DNA of 64,000 bases, from positions 1,049,501 through 1,113,500 of the forward strand of contig NC_079380.1 in NCBI RefSeq assembly GCF_021018895.1. Direction: 5' to 3'. Below the pieces are notes generated by a model, which was not told the origin of the DNA, did no database searches, and saw nothing but the letters and a program-made list of their open reading frames with translations. This DNA comes from Seriola aureovittata (Eukaryota > Chordata > Actinopteri > Carangiformes > Carangidae). Position numbers and translations under genes: made by a program. This document shows positions 36,908 to 51,900 of this stretch, piece after piece (the stretch's first letter is position 1; each line of letters begins with the position of its first letter).

Positions 36908-39900
36908 ATGGACCCGAGAGACACTGCCCCTGATTCCTGGGAACAAGAGGACGATTTGGAGGCCACAATCGACGGACAACTTGAACCCGCATTCACGACT
37001 CTCAACGTGAATGCTAAACCGTTTGTGCCCAATATAAATGCCGCCGAATTTGTTCCGTCTTTCGCCATGAAAGCACACTCGGAAAATCTCAATTCCGCTG
37101 GTAAGTTCACAGTCACGTTGGGGAGCTACGTTAGCTAGCAGTTAGCTAGCCGCCAACACGAGCTTGGGCTGGGTAGTTGCTAGCTCACTTAGCCACTCCA
37201 CAGACACGCGTTTCTTGAAGCGCGACAAACTAGCTAACTGCTGCGGCGTTTGGTTGATGTAGTAATATACATGCTGCGCGCCTTACGCTGTGTAACTCTA
37301 ACTACAACCTATTGATACGGTTAATGTTACTTAGTCTTGTTGTGTAGCTTGTTGAGCACTGGCATAACTGTGTAAAAAGTGATCAACCCAGCCGGCATCG
37401 GCTTCTTTAACCAACCGGCAATAGCCACCTAGCATGTTCGTTAGTGGTGCGGTTTCACAACAGAGTACCGAGCTTCTGTCTCGCTCAGAGTTCAGGTGAC
37501 AAGTTCTATCGTTAATTTAATATTAAACTGTAAACGGAACCAAGGTGGGTGTCACTGCAAACACCCCTGTGGCCGTTTTCTAACACCCCGATGATTAAAG
37601 TCAAGGTGGTGTTTGGGAGAGAAATTAGTGGGAACGTGAATGTTTCGCGTGACGTGGATGTACTGACGCACCGTTGGTCAAGAGTGGAGCAAAATGTGTC
37701 ATTGAAACCCGCGTCAAGGCTGACCAGAGACCTGGACCGGGTTGAATGCAGTATTAACACAACAGAAATCTTAGGAAGTGTTTTTTTTTTTGTTTGTTTG
37801 TTTTTGCTTTTTTACATTAGCACGTCCTGTATCCGCTGAACTTATATTGTTTGACAGACACTGTGATGCTCATTGAGCATTTCACTGGTTTCCAAACCTT
37901 CTACTGTTGTCGACATTAATACCACTCACTGTCAGCATTAACAGATGGAAGTTTGAAGTTTGTGCTCCACATGACAAACTGTTGGGAAGTCCTGTGTATA
38001 TATTGGGCTCTGGTGTCTTCCTCTAGCCTTGACTGAAAGAGGCCTGTGAGGGCAAAGTGAAATCTCCTTTTGGAGGTTAAAGAAAATACACTTTTGTATT
38101 ATTTCCACAGTCAGTTGCCACACTGTTCATTTAACAGAGTTCAGCCTGCAGCAGGTGGAGCAGGTTGGACTTCATGCAGTTGGACTTAAACATTAACTCA
38201 ACCATTGTTTCTTTTTTCAGTTGCTGTTGAAAAAATCTCCAGCATGGAGGTGTCAGAAAGTACTGGTATGTATGGAGTCTGCGTTGAAGCTGGGTTCCCT
38301 CTGTGCCATGTGTCACATACGCGTTGTTACTGCTCACCTCATTGTCCTGGCTGGTGTGGGCCACAGTGAACAGATAGGATTAACAAAGCCTAAAGTGACC
38401 CTTACATCAGTCACTGAGGCCCAATTACAGAAGTTCAGTTTGTCTGAAAGCTCTATTCCCCCTCTCTGACTGCAAATTAACTGAATAGTCAGTTTTGTTA
38501 GAGATTGGCATCAATTTGTCTTGTGTTGTGTCTCTGGTCATTGGTCATTCACTCAGTCAGTGTTTCATTATCACTTTAAACAGACATGACCTTATTTCAG
38601 AGGGAGATAAAGCTACAACATTCAGCTGAGTTGTAAACTGGTGAAGTGTGATTATTGTGAACTAAGGTTGTGCTTCTTGTAGGAATATATCTTGTGGGCC
38701 ATGTGTGCAGCGATATTATATATAATAGTAAGAATAGTAAAATATTAAACATTGATAACATTACATGACTGTAGTACATACATGGGTCCTAAAGCTGGTT
38801 GACTGCATACACTGCCTAAGTTTGTATAGTAGGCACTGTAAAATGATAATTCAGAGAAAATAGTAGTAGTTATGTACCTACCTTTTGGAGGTAGGTACCT
38901 AAGTTTAGCTATTGCTACATAGCTAACATCAGCATTAACAGCTGTTTACTTTGTAATCCAGAAGAAACATTACGAGTTCAGCATCAAACTTTGTTCCTGT
39001 ACTGACCAAGAACTATCTCTTTTCCTCTACTGAAGTTAGCATGCTAGCTACGGCCAGGCCGGCCCGTTTCATCACTTTCCAAAAGGGAGTCACAGTAGCG
39101 TCCAGTCCGCCCTGAAGAAGTAGTGCTGATGAGAGGGCATATTGTAACTTCTTGAATTGTAAACATAATGGTGACTGAAGCTCTTGGCAAGACTGGTAAG
39201 TAAACAGCTGTTAAAGCTAATGTTGGCTATGTCCCCATAGCAAAACTTGCAAATAGCTCATTTAAAGGTAATAAGATTTCTCTTGCTTAAATTTGCTCAC
39301 AGTTTATAATGTAGCGATTTCTCTAAACCTCATGTGGCAGCCTGTAAAATGTCGCAGCCCGGTTCTAGTAATAGTTTGGTCGTTCTCAAATATTCTCAAT
39401 CCAGAAAAATTTTGAAGCAGTAAAATTGACAATCATAGAGAAAGATGGAGGCTTTTCAAAAGCCTCTGAACTTCTGTATTTTTGATAGAGAAAGGAAACC
39501 TTCATGATGCTTGCTAGATAATGGCAGCACAAAAGTGTTGGGCTGTAAAACAATTGGTTAAAAACAATAAGAAATAATGTACAATACAATTGTATCATTA
39601 TACAATATGATTTTATGGGAGTGGTTTCCAACCTGGGGGTCAGGGGAAATGGGTCGCAAGATAAATCTGTGGGAGTTGAGAGACAAAACAGGAAATAAGA
39701 GAAAAAACATTTGTGCCTTTTACAAGGAACTATGTGTGGTTACACCTCATCACTTTGTTAAACTGCTCACAAACAGACACACACTGTGGTGAGGGATCAC
39801 AGGTAGAAATTGCATCCATCCTTAAATGTCATGAACCAAAGAAGTTAAACCATTTATTTATGGCAGTCCCTGCCATAAAACCCTGTGTATGTGTATGTTA

Positions 39901-42900
39901 CAATCAGAACACTATATCCAGGCCTTAAGTGTTTGGACAGTTACACATTTTTTGTTCTTCAGGCCCTGAGCTTCAGCTCATTCAATTTGAGTGGATCAGC
40001 TGAGTCCTGGTGTTGAATCGAATCCAGTTCATCCCCTCTCTTCTGCTGCTCCTGTCTCTCCACTGTCACTATCAAGGCAAAAATACCAGAAAAAGTAACC
40101 AGAAGTTTTTTTTGGACACCTGTGTGTCCTTTCAACATCAGTTCATGCACAAAAGGGCTCACGTTGCTCAGAGTTGATTGACAGCAGACAAAAACCCCTT
40201 CATGACTGCACACAGAGCTTTCCATACGCTGCCAGCCAAACAGCCGACTACTCATGAAGTCCAGTGTGTACGTTTCATGACTCTGCTCTAAAACAATGTG
40301 AGCATGGTGATAGAGAAATGCCCCACCCCCACATGCTCTATATGAGTGAGTGTGTGTGTGTCCTGCAGAGTACAGAGTTGAGAGTTGTCTTCAGCAATTG
40401 ACAAATATTAGCAAAATAATTGACAAAACCCATGAAAAATTGCACTGATTGCAGAGACCGGACATCCTCAATAGTAAGGCAACTTATACGAATACTGGTG
40501 GAAGCAACCAGAAACACTTCCCACATACACCACACAGATGTTCATGGGCTTAATTAACAACTTAATGAATAATCTGTGTTTACTTTCCACATTTTACAAC
40601 AGAGCCATCTTTAAGAGACATTGCAAACGCACACTAGAACAGATGATGATGTCAAAATATCAGGTCTCTGTCAGATGGGGAGGATATAGCTATTCCTCGG
40701 CGTCACACTAACTTTATACATGAAAATGTACTAGAAAGTGTTTGTATTTTTTTTTTTGCCATCGACCAGTTCTGCAAACTAATGTCAGATTCCCCAAATT
40801 TCTCCACATCATACATTTTATCCATGGTTTACATTTCTGTGTGTAAATGAGTGAGTCTTCTTAAAGAGTACCTTCTTACTGACTACAGGTATGGAGTTTT
40901 TCATTGGAGAAGTAGTGAAGAAAACTTCCCATCAGTTGATCAAGAATGTTATTTTGCTGATGCAGCGTGTGATTTAGTTTTAGATCCTGATCATTTGCTT
41001 CATGATTCAGACAAACGTGTTTGTATTTTATGGAGCAGGCAGAGGATCCAGAACCATGAATGACTGTTCTGATCAGTAGGAATAGACATGGTTTAAAATA
41101 TTAATAGCTATTTACAGACTGTAAAACACACACAGTCTGTAAATAGATATTGATATTAATATTAAATGCAGCACTTTCATTGACCAAAGGTTTTGATATT
41201 TGTGCACAAGAAGCTTAATTCTCCTTCACAAGAATTCACTGTTTACAGTTGGGTTGGCAATCTCATTAAAATATGCAATAATTAAGATCAGTGTATATGA
41301 TGGAGTACTGGCATTAGAATGTATCGCCAAATTTGGGCTTTTGTGAACAAACCTTTTCTCTCACTACTCCATATCTTTGTGGAAAGCCCTGTGGATTCAC
41401 CACAAGATGCAAACTTAAAGAGAGAGGCCAGACTGCAGTTTGTGAAAACATCCAAAAAGAAACAAATGGAGAAAAACAGAAACAGCTGATGATCCAAACC
41501 CAACTCCTCATGTGTCAAACGTGGAGCTGGGTCTGGCTTCAGTGGAGGTAGAACACTGGTATTTACTGATGCTTTGACTGCTGACAGAAGCAGCAGGATG
41601 AGTGCTGCAAAACTCACTGGATGACATTTCCCCGTTCAGCAGGTAATTGATCCTGAACATTCAACTTAAACAGGCCAGCATCAGGTTTTAAGCTAGTGTT
41701 ATTCGTACTATCGGAGTGTATGTGAGGCTCTGTGGATGTCTGTGTGCCCTACACATTCGTATCAGCCACTACACAACAAGGCCTCAACTGCTCCTCCAGA
41801 CTAAAAGAAGTGTAATAAGAAACTGTCTGCAGCTGTGCATGTGCACTTTTGCAAGGGAGTGTAATTGAGGCCTTAGTTTGAAGCAGTGTGTTCATATGAG
41901 CTGAACTGTAACTTCCCCCTTTTCCATCTTTGGTAAATATTCAACCAAACTGAAAACATGCAGAAAAGCTGCATGTTGCAGCCCTGTGTCTGTGTTCAGA
42001 TAAAGATGATGAGAAACAGAACTCGGTGTCTTATCATGTGATCACATCATGAGAAATTGTAATGTGGTGTAAATACTGTGTGTGAATACTTTGTAAACGC
42101 ATTGACCCCAAGGTGTCAGAGATGTCCCTGTGGGAAGATGCACTATTCTCTGGTATTGTTTGTCATTCAGAGGTACTGTGTACCATTTTCACCTGTGGTC
42201 CCCAGGAATGGAGAGGTGACATATTCTGGACTCTGAGATAAACACAGGGAAAGGTTGCCTGTCATGTAAAGCTTGATGAGCTGGTGGTGTGTCTGCACAT
42301 GGAAATAGTTAACTTAGGTTTTCCAAATCAGATTAAAAGGATTCATGAGGAACCCAAACTGGTTCTGCTCTGAACCAGGATGTGTTCTCTGCAGTTCTGC
42401 TGATAGGTGTAGGAGACTTGATGTCAGAGCACTGTCTATGTTTCCCGTTTTGTCTCCTCCTGTGGTGCCTAGTGTCCATTACTGTGCTGTTGTAGCTCTG
42501 CACTTCATAGAGAGAACTCGGGGTCCCTGTCGCAGCGCTGTGGTGGCTTTACCTCTGATTCACTGCTGGTCCTGATTGAATAAAGATGAACAGAAATACG
42601 GAAAGCTTCACTGAGATGTTGCAACTACAGTAGTGAGTTGTTTAGTAGACATATATGTGTTAATGAATGTTAATGTAAACTGTGAAATATAAAATATAAC
42701 CGGCAACAGCTAGGGCCCAAGGTCTGTCTGTCCTATTTTCATGAAGGTGATATCTAAGGGAATTTCTTCAAAACTCGTACAAACATTCACTTGGACTCAA
42801 AGATGAACTACTAAGATTTTGGTGCTCAGAGGTCAAAGATCACAGTGACTGCACAATACATGTTTTCATTAAGGAGATCTCACACGCAGTGTGTATGTCA

Positions 42901-45900
42901 CCCGTTCATATATGGCCATTTTACACATTAAAGCTATCCATTCATTAAAATTGGACATAGAGGAGTATTTCATTGCTTTCTGCAGTTGTTACAAAGCAAA
43001 CTACACTTAGTTTGTTTTCTGGTGTGAATTTGTGTCTTAAACTTAAATTATGAACTTGTTTATTATTTAATTTGGTTCTTGTCTTTCCTTTTGCAGTGTG
43101 ACACATTGTGATTTACAGCAGACGTGGTCTTTGTGACAGAAAATGCTAAGAAAATATGTCTAGTAACAGGAAAAAAAACACATGCTGTGGATCATCAGTA
43201 TTCACCTAGATTTTACGCTCAGATAAATAAACACTGCAGTCAAAACCATGACCTGTCCATGCTTAACGCATCTCCATAGCCATAGTTTTAAGCAGTTTGT
43301 CAAGATGAAGGAAAAGCCAGTGAATAACGTGCGCTGTGTTTGTGGCTGTGCAGCTCCGGTGGAGAACGGCGACACAGAGATGACCACAGAGGAGCCATGG
43401 GACCAGAAAGAGGCTGAGCCAAACGAGGAGGAGCCAGGAGGCGGGGACCGGGGGCCAGCAGTGGCAGCAACAACGGAGGAAACGGCTCCAGAAATGATGG
43501 AGGAGGAAGAGGAAACGCCAGTGCCCAAGGTTCCACTTACACAACCAGACGCCCCCAAGAAGGAACACATCAATGTCGTATTCATCGGACACGTAGGTCA
43601 GTGCAAACACCTGTCGGCTGTGGTTCAGTCAGTGGAGGATGATATTCACAGGAGGGATTTTAAACACATAAATATGTAGCTCTGAAGTCCAACTTTACTA
43701 ACACACCTACATCAGTTAAAGCTTTAAAAACAATCTCAGCTATATAATTTTATTTTGAAAGAGGGCTCAGTGATTTCCTGACACAGCTGGACATAACTGG
43801 GCAACATGGCCAAGCCATCAACTAGGTTTGTACCCAGTCTCGTTAATTGTGTGGACATCAGAGGAGTTTGTGGAAGTGTGAAAATGATTCATGCTGTTTT
43901 ATTTAGTTTCATTGATGTTTTGTTTATAATTGGTCACCATTCATTTTATTGAGGCTGGCCGGGCTCATATTATCAGCCAAAAATATAATGGAGGAAATTT
44001 GGAACAGTGCTGTATTACAGCTATTGTGCTGCTTTCAAACTGTCTGCTCACACTACCTTTGCCAAACTGCTACATGGTGGGGGAGGAGCCCACTGAGACT
44101 CTCTGAATGCTCACACATTCAATTGCAATTGCACACATGCAAATCATAGCTAACAACAGATGGGGCTAAAACAATGTACGGATGTATGTTCCAGCTGCCG
44201 TGTTTCTGTTTTGTGTCTGTTTACTCAGCTGTCCAGTGTACAGACACTGTGTGCCACCAGCTAAAAGATTATCACCTTCACACTGTATCAAGGACTCATT
44301 TACACTGTCGTCTGTTGTCACTCCACACAGACTGTTCAGGTATCAGTGTGGTACCTACTGTAACACAACAAACAAAGCTGTCTCGGTTGATTCATCATGA
44401 AAGACCATATTTGTTAACCTGAGGAGCAGGGCTGGAGTCAGTCATGTATACATGATGGCCCAGCTGACCACTGTCTCTGTGATAGCGATCGACCGATTAT
44501 CGGCCTGGCCGATTAGCGGTTGTAATATTCAGTATTTTACGATTATTGGTGATGTTTTTTAACAAATAACTGTTAAAATAAAATATCTCTGAGTGAACGT
44601 GTTACTACGTTTCATTTTAAAAGGGGAGGGTGAATTAGTTCACAGGTGAGAAGGGCACCGGAATCAACCAGTTAATTCCAGTCAGGCACTTTGCAGCCTG
44701 TGCATACAACTGATAATTACTAATATACTCTCAGTTGTCAGTTTATTAGGAATATCTAGCTAAAACGAATGTAGTCCAATACAACATTACCGCAACAAAC
44801 CCTCCAGCATGGAGTTTATAATGTTCAATTTTTATTAACATTGTTTTAGACAGTTGTTGATTCAACTGTATGATCATTATACTGAGGTGTTTCTGTTATT
44901 TAGCCTACTTTCACTGATATAAATGGGGTGGACAACATAATGGAAACACCTGGACGCCACGGTGAGTGTCCTTATACAGCAGTAGTTTTATGTTGGCATA
45001 TTGGTTCCAAATATCGGTTATCCCTTGATTACAGATAATCAGTATCTTACCTGAAAAAACTAAATATCGGTCGATCCCTACTCTATACGACAGCTGAGAT
45101 GTGACACTTTAAACAAGAAAACAAGATTAGGTCAAAGCCTATTATGTTCCTCTGCTCCAGATCAGCATTGTGAGTTCAACACTCAGTTGAATGCATTTTA
45201 AAAACCTGCTTATACCTGTTAACGTTGGTATAAAAAGGGTGTAAGTGTATGTCTGTTCATCCATCTCACTCTCTATTTAGACACTCATGTTTATTCACTT
45301 ATTAATTGTGTGTTGGAACGCTGCTCTGGTTCGTTCCTGCTGGAGACTCTCTTCTGTGGAAAGTAGCTAAGGTAGCCAACACTCAGCCATCAGTCAGTGG
45401 CTGACGGACTGATTGATTGACTGTTGGAGTTCACTGAGAGCAGTGACTGACCTTTTTGAAGTTGGTTCTGTTTATTTAGTCCTCATAATGTCATCAAACC
45501 TCATATCTGTCAATTGAATTAGAGAAGTAAAGGGACCAAGAGAGAAATATAAGCCTGTGATAAAGCCTCCGTAGCATTTAGCTCCTGCTGAGGTGGTGGC
45601 ACAGACCAAAGTTTAACATAAGTTATGTCAGAGTTTTAAATTTAAAGCCGCTCCATGTGCTTCTTTCCCAGATGCTGGCAAGTCCACCATTGGCGGACAA
45701 ATCATGTGAGTCTCCCTTTTTGGTTCTCTGCTTTTCCTCATACTGAGTGGGGTTACGTTCATCACATCAGGCCTTTGACCTGTTGAGGTATGTTTCTTAG
45801 TTGTTCCCTTCCTCTCCAACAGGTATCTAACGGGCATGGTAGACAAGAGAACCTTGGAAAAGTACGAAAGAGAAGCCAAGGAAAAGAACCGAGAAACCTG

Positions 45901-48900
45901 GTGAGTGCACACACTGCTCTGTCTGAACAAGGAAAAGTGTGAATTAATTTTAAGCCCATTGTAACTATGTTAAGAAAACTGCTATATAAATTAAGTTATT
46001 ATTATAAATGTGTGATGGCCTATCACTATAGCTGTGAAACAGGATTTAATGAAATAGAGGTTTTTGCCAGGAACCATTTGTGGCTATGGGTTCATTTGAC
46101 AGTATTAGCTTAGAGCATTAGCGTAAATATCATGGATACTGAAATAGTGACGGGTGCCTTTATTTGCCTGCAGAAGTTCACAGGTGTTTATTTCTAACTC
46201 CCCCTGTTTGATGAGTCATTGGTCGTATTGTAGTATGAAGCCTTGTTTTGATCCGCTTCCGTTTGCCCTGTTAAAGTTGCTGCATTACACTATTAATACA
46301 AACTCACAATACTTCCTGTAAGCATTTCAAATTAAAAGCCCCCTAGCCTTTTAATGGACATAAACCCTTCATTTCTTAACTGGGCTTTATTGTGAAACAG
46401 TTGCCACCAATGTGTCAGTTTGAACCCGGTTGTATGGTAACGTCATTTCCAGTGTAGCTGCTGCCATCTATTGACATGTGTATGTTACTACAAACCAAGA
46501 ACCAGGAGTTTATCCATCCCTGGTCTTTTTCTGGTCTGTATTTGGGGGTTGGCCTTTATTTGTTCATATCAACCACACCCCCCACCATTATTGGAGACCC
46601 AGCTTTTCATTGATGACCTGTTGTAATTTGAGGAAATGCGCTATACTGGTATCAACCAAATTGTCTCTGATTGCCCACTGGTTACCAAATCAACAACAGC
46701 AAATCACTGTTTTTGTCTCAGGTATCTATCTTGGGCTTTGGACACCAACCAAGAGGAGAGGGACAAAGGCAAGACGGTGGAGGTGGGCCGAGCGTACTTT
46801 GAGACAGACAAAAAGCACTTTACCATTTTAGATGCTCCAGGCCACAAAAGCTTTGTCCCCAACATGATTGGAGGTGCATCACAAGCAGACTTGGCTGTTC
46901 TGGTAAGTCATGTACATAACCAGTGTTGTCAAACTGTGTGGAATATCAGTTTAAGACTTAACTAGCAGCCCCTTTTCTGCCCAGTAGCCTTAGAAGCTAA
47001 AAAAGTTCCTGAATTAAAATCAACCTAAAGACCCTTAAAGCCAAGCCTGTTTGAACAGTTTATTAGAAGACCAATGAATAAGCCAGGCTGATGTTAGCTT
47101 GGTGCAGATAACATCAAGAAGTTGCATAACAGATGTGTTTTATGTTTAAAAAAATAAATAAATAAAAATTGGCCGATATATCATTATCAGATTTCATCGT
47201 ATCGTTTGAGATACAGTTCAACTGCTGTTTAAACGTCAACATGAAAGTAACTTTCATATTCTGATACAGCATCATGCCACACTTAATTTAACATGAATAC
47301 TTGACTTCCACAGGAACACTCACCCAACTTTAAACACATTTTACTGTAACAACCACTTGTTGCTCATTGTTGGCTTGTGTTTAACCAGTCAGCCATGTTC
47401 AGTACTACAGTCTCGTCCTTGATACTTCTCAGGCTGTTTTGTTGTCTGTCGCTCTTGATTATGAAACTAAATGGCCTGCGAGGAATCACCTCTTTAAACA
47501 TTGTAGACTAAACCACTGACTGAATGAATGTGCTGCTCCTCAGGTGATCTCTGCCAGGAAAGGCGAGTTTGAAACTGGTTTTGAGAAGGGCGGACAGACG
47601 CGGGAGCATGCCATGTTGGCCAAAACAGCTGGTGTCAAGCACCTGATAGTTCTGGTGAATAAAATGGACGATCCCACAGTCAACTGGAGCCTTGAGAGGT
47701 GAGTAGATGGATAACAGTGATCAAACAGTTGGAGTGTAAAGCCCTGATCACCCTTCAGAAGTGTGTGTACTCACAGTCCACAAAATTAATACTTTATCTC
47801 TAAACTAAACACCAGCTCATGGGTCACCATAAAATAATGTTGACTAGAAAATTCCTGGAGAAATTTTGAAAGTGCAATCTGTACAAAGGACATTACTTTC
47901 AGTTTCATTTGTGTCGTACAGACTCATACTGACACTGACCTCAGTGGCCTCAGGGTGGGCCTAGACCTCTGAAAGTCCATGACCATCTCATTGGTCTTGG
48001 AGGTGTTCAGAAGGAGGCAGTTCTTGTCGCTCCGATCACAGAAGGCCATTGTCAGATTCCTGTACTCCTCTTCCTGCCCATTCCTGATACACGCCACAAT
48101 AGCTGTGTCATTCGACAAAAAATATACTAATATATACAAATATATTGCAAAAACCACAGACTTGATTCTTGTCAGCACAGCATTTGAAACATTTTGAAGG
48201 TGAAGGAGACTCCCATCGCTTTGAGGCTCACTGTCCAATGATGTGATGTGTGAAGAAGTTCTAGAGCTTCTCCCACTCTAGCTGTGATGTCATCCACTAG
48301 CTCTTAACATTGCGTGCAAAAAGAAATAAAACAAAGACATGTCACTATGGTCCAAATGGACTCTGTGTTCCTCCACAACAAGGAGTTGCATCCAAAGCAC
48401 AGCTGTCTTGGTGCTGTGGTTTTTGATGGTAACCTGGTTACTGTCAGCATTTTCTTGACCATCATGTATATTAGAAGCATGTCCATGTTGGAGTAAAATG
48501 AATGTGCACTTTATGTAGAAACCTTAGAAATCTCAACAGTATCTGAATATAACACAGTGTTGGTTGTAACTTTAAGCCCACTTTTTAACTAGTTAACAAT
48601 AATGGCAGTCGTTCAGTTCATGCCAATGGGCCACTTCCTGTCTCTACTTCAAAATAAATGCTTTCCCAAAAGCCAGAGCAAATTACCCAACATCCCACAT
48701 GCATGGTGTTTCTTCAATACCAGCTGGTTAACACCTTCATCCGCTGACTCTGTTACTTGTTTTGCTGTGTGGAGGTCTGTGTCAGTACAGTGCTGCAGTG
48801 ACTTGAGCTCCTGTTGTCTGAACCCTCAGGTATGAGGAGTGCAAGGAGAAACTGGTGCCATTTTTGAAGAAGGTGGGCTTCAACCCGAAGAAAGACATTC

Positions 48901-51900
48901 ATTTCATGCCATGCTCCGGGCTGACAGGAGCCAACCTGAAGGAGCCCACTGACATGTGCTCCTGGTACACGTAAGTCCTTCACTTCCTGTCAGCAGCTCT
49001 CTGTGGTCAGCGTGGGAACTGTAGAGACACAAATGATTTCTCCTGTTTATCCATCCAGCTAACTGCTCTCTGTGGTTGATGTCATTGCAGAGGTTTACCG
49101 TTCATTCCACACTTGGACAGTTTGCCAAATTTCAACAGATCAAGTGATGGTCCTGTCAGATTGCCCATTGTAGACAAATACAAGGTAAGAGTCTGTTTTT
49201 AACCCTCTGTAGGTTCAGTATAGTTTAAATGTAAGTTTTCATTAAAGGGTCAAGCTGCAGACATGGATTCTGAACAGTATTACACCTGGTTATCTGTCCT
49301 ACAGATGTGTGACAGATATATGGGAACAAGTGTATCTTCTAAAATGAGCACATTTGCTGTTCTTTGTGTTAAAGATTGACTCTGAGCTCTGGCTGATTAT
49401 TGTTTCAGATTGTTTATGTTGTGGCACTGGTGCACTGTGTTCAGAGTGAAGGGAGTGTTTAATGCAAATGTTATTACCCAACTTTTTCACATCATATCTG
49501 AATTTGGACAAAATCTTTAAATCACTGACTTTACATTCACACAGTTAAACAGCTCAGTTTATGTGTCATGTTGACTGTCAGACTCGGACATGAAGCAAAA
49601 TCATTTTATTTGTTGTGGAAACAGCAGGAAACGACAAACTTCCTGTCTTAGACTGATACTCTCACCCACTCTGACACACTCTGTCTCATCATCAGGACAT
49701 GGGCACGGTGATTCTGGGCAAACTAGAGTCGGGCTCCATCAGTAAAGCACAGCAGCTGGTCATGATGCCAAACAGGGTAAGATATTCCACAGGCCTTTCT
49801 TCCAGACTAACTTTTCCTCTTTCTCAGTTGGTCGCATCAGCACCTTGATGCATCGATCCCTGCAGGGTTTGTTTCTCGTTGTTGTTGTGCTTCTTCGGTT
49901 TCAAGCTTAAACTGTGTTGACCCAGTAACAAGTTTAGAGGTGCCACTCAGTCTACAATACACACAGCATAGTATTCCATTCATACCAAAACCATAGCTAA
50001 CTACATTAGCCTCCTGTGCTCTCCCTGCAACCTAATTTCAACCACAGTGACTAACGCAGTACCTGTGCTGGAGTCTCACACACTCTCAATTATGTTCACA
50101 TATGCAATCATCACAATCCGGAGCCCTGACACGAGAGTGAACATTTAAAACTACATTTTTAGGGCGTCATTTACGATATTTTACAGTTTAACAAACTTTA
50201 TTGTCATGTATCAGTGCACTGAAATGGTAAACTTCACTGGGAATTAAATAAAAAAAAAAAAAAAACAAAGAAAAACATAAGAACAAATATGTATATATAT
50301 TAAACTTGAATGAAAACAAAGGATCAAATGTACATAAACTGCTGCCTATATAACTTGACCCGACCATTTCCACTGCATTATTGTTTCTGAATAAAAGTAT
50401 TCATATTGGCGCAGGTCGGACAATATATGCGTTGATACTGAGGCCAAAACCGTCCGACCGATAAATCGGTCAGGCTCTACTGACAACCACAGTAAACTAG
50501 CTCCCTGTCATTTAGTAATAAGACACGTAGTTTGTTTTTAAACTCAACAGGCGAATGAAAATTCAACATGTGGAGTGTCTGTTGTCTGCCCTTGTATGGA
50601 TGATGCTCACACACTTGACTTAACTCCAATTCATAATTAAATTGAATCAATTCATCTACTGCTTTCTGATCTGATTCTTCTATTTACACCATCAAGCACT
50701 TTTCTTCTACACACGTCAAACATTTCCTCTTTCTCTCTCCTCGTCTCACCCCGTGCTTCTCTCCCAATGCAGCATGTGGTGGAGGTGTTGAGTCTCCTGT
50801 CAGACGACGTGGAGACAGATGACGCTGGGCCAGGAGAAAACCTCAAGCTGCGGCTGAAGGGCATTGAGGAGGAGGAGATCCTGCCAGGCTTTATCCTGTG
50901 TAATGCTGAGAACCTCTGCCACTCAGGGCGCACCTTCGACGCCCAAGTGAGTCCACACAGCAGCTCTGCCTCTCCCTGAACTACACTTGCCTCTTTATGA
51001 TCCAGCAGTTATTAAAGAGTCTTTTGTCAGAAAATGAATAGTGGGTGACACTGTGACGCAGTGGTTAGCATTGTTGCCTCACAGTTACAGTTTGTGTGTG
51101 GGTGTCCTCCAGCGCCCCCCATGACCATCTAAAGAATAAGTGATACAGTGACACAGTGGTACAGTACCTTTCCAGCTTCTCAAGCCTTCCTCTTCTCAAC
51201 AGCTAATAGTACAACTGTTGAAATGAAGCGCTTTAAAACCTCAAGTTTTTGTGAATAAAAGTTGCGTGTTATCAAGGTTGCTAGCCGACAGTAGCTGCAC
51301 TTAGCGACGCAGCAGTAAGGGCAGGCACAGCTGGTTACACAAATCCTCCATAGACCAGACCGTCTCCACCAAAGGATGCAGCCACTGAATTGAGACATGG
51401 TCTGTGTGTGAGACAAAATAAGAAGGATATTCTGTCACTTGTAACTTTCTCTCTGGATGAGGGTGGGTCGGACGCTACTGAGAGTCATGTCCTGGTTGTT
51501 GGGACGAGGGAGCTCAACTGGTGTTTTGGTTCATCCTACCTGTTGTAGCTTCCTCAGTGGCCAACACCACAGTCAGTAAAGTGGCTGGTGTAGTGTCTTC
51601 TCATCGTAACTGTGAGTGTCCTCTCCTCAGATCGTCATCATCGAACACAAATCCATCATCTGTCCAGGTTACAACGCGGTCCTCCACATCCACACCTGCA
51701 TTGAAGAAGTGCAGATTACGGTAAGACCTGAAACTTGGTCCACACAGTCTCACACACGTTTCACATTAGTCACTGAAGTGACTCACAAGTGACTGTTTGA
51801 AAAGCATTTGAACAGATGTAACATGATGCCCTTCATTATTTGTAAGAGTTTTGGTTAAAAGATGTTGCTTCTGCTCCTCCTCTATTAACACAAACATAAT

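Noticed and set aside
40851..41063. 70-codon + strand open frame in gspt1 intron 2
   Set aside because: No recognisable motif and not compatible with gspt1 exon structure; probably chance or part of an old repeat.
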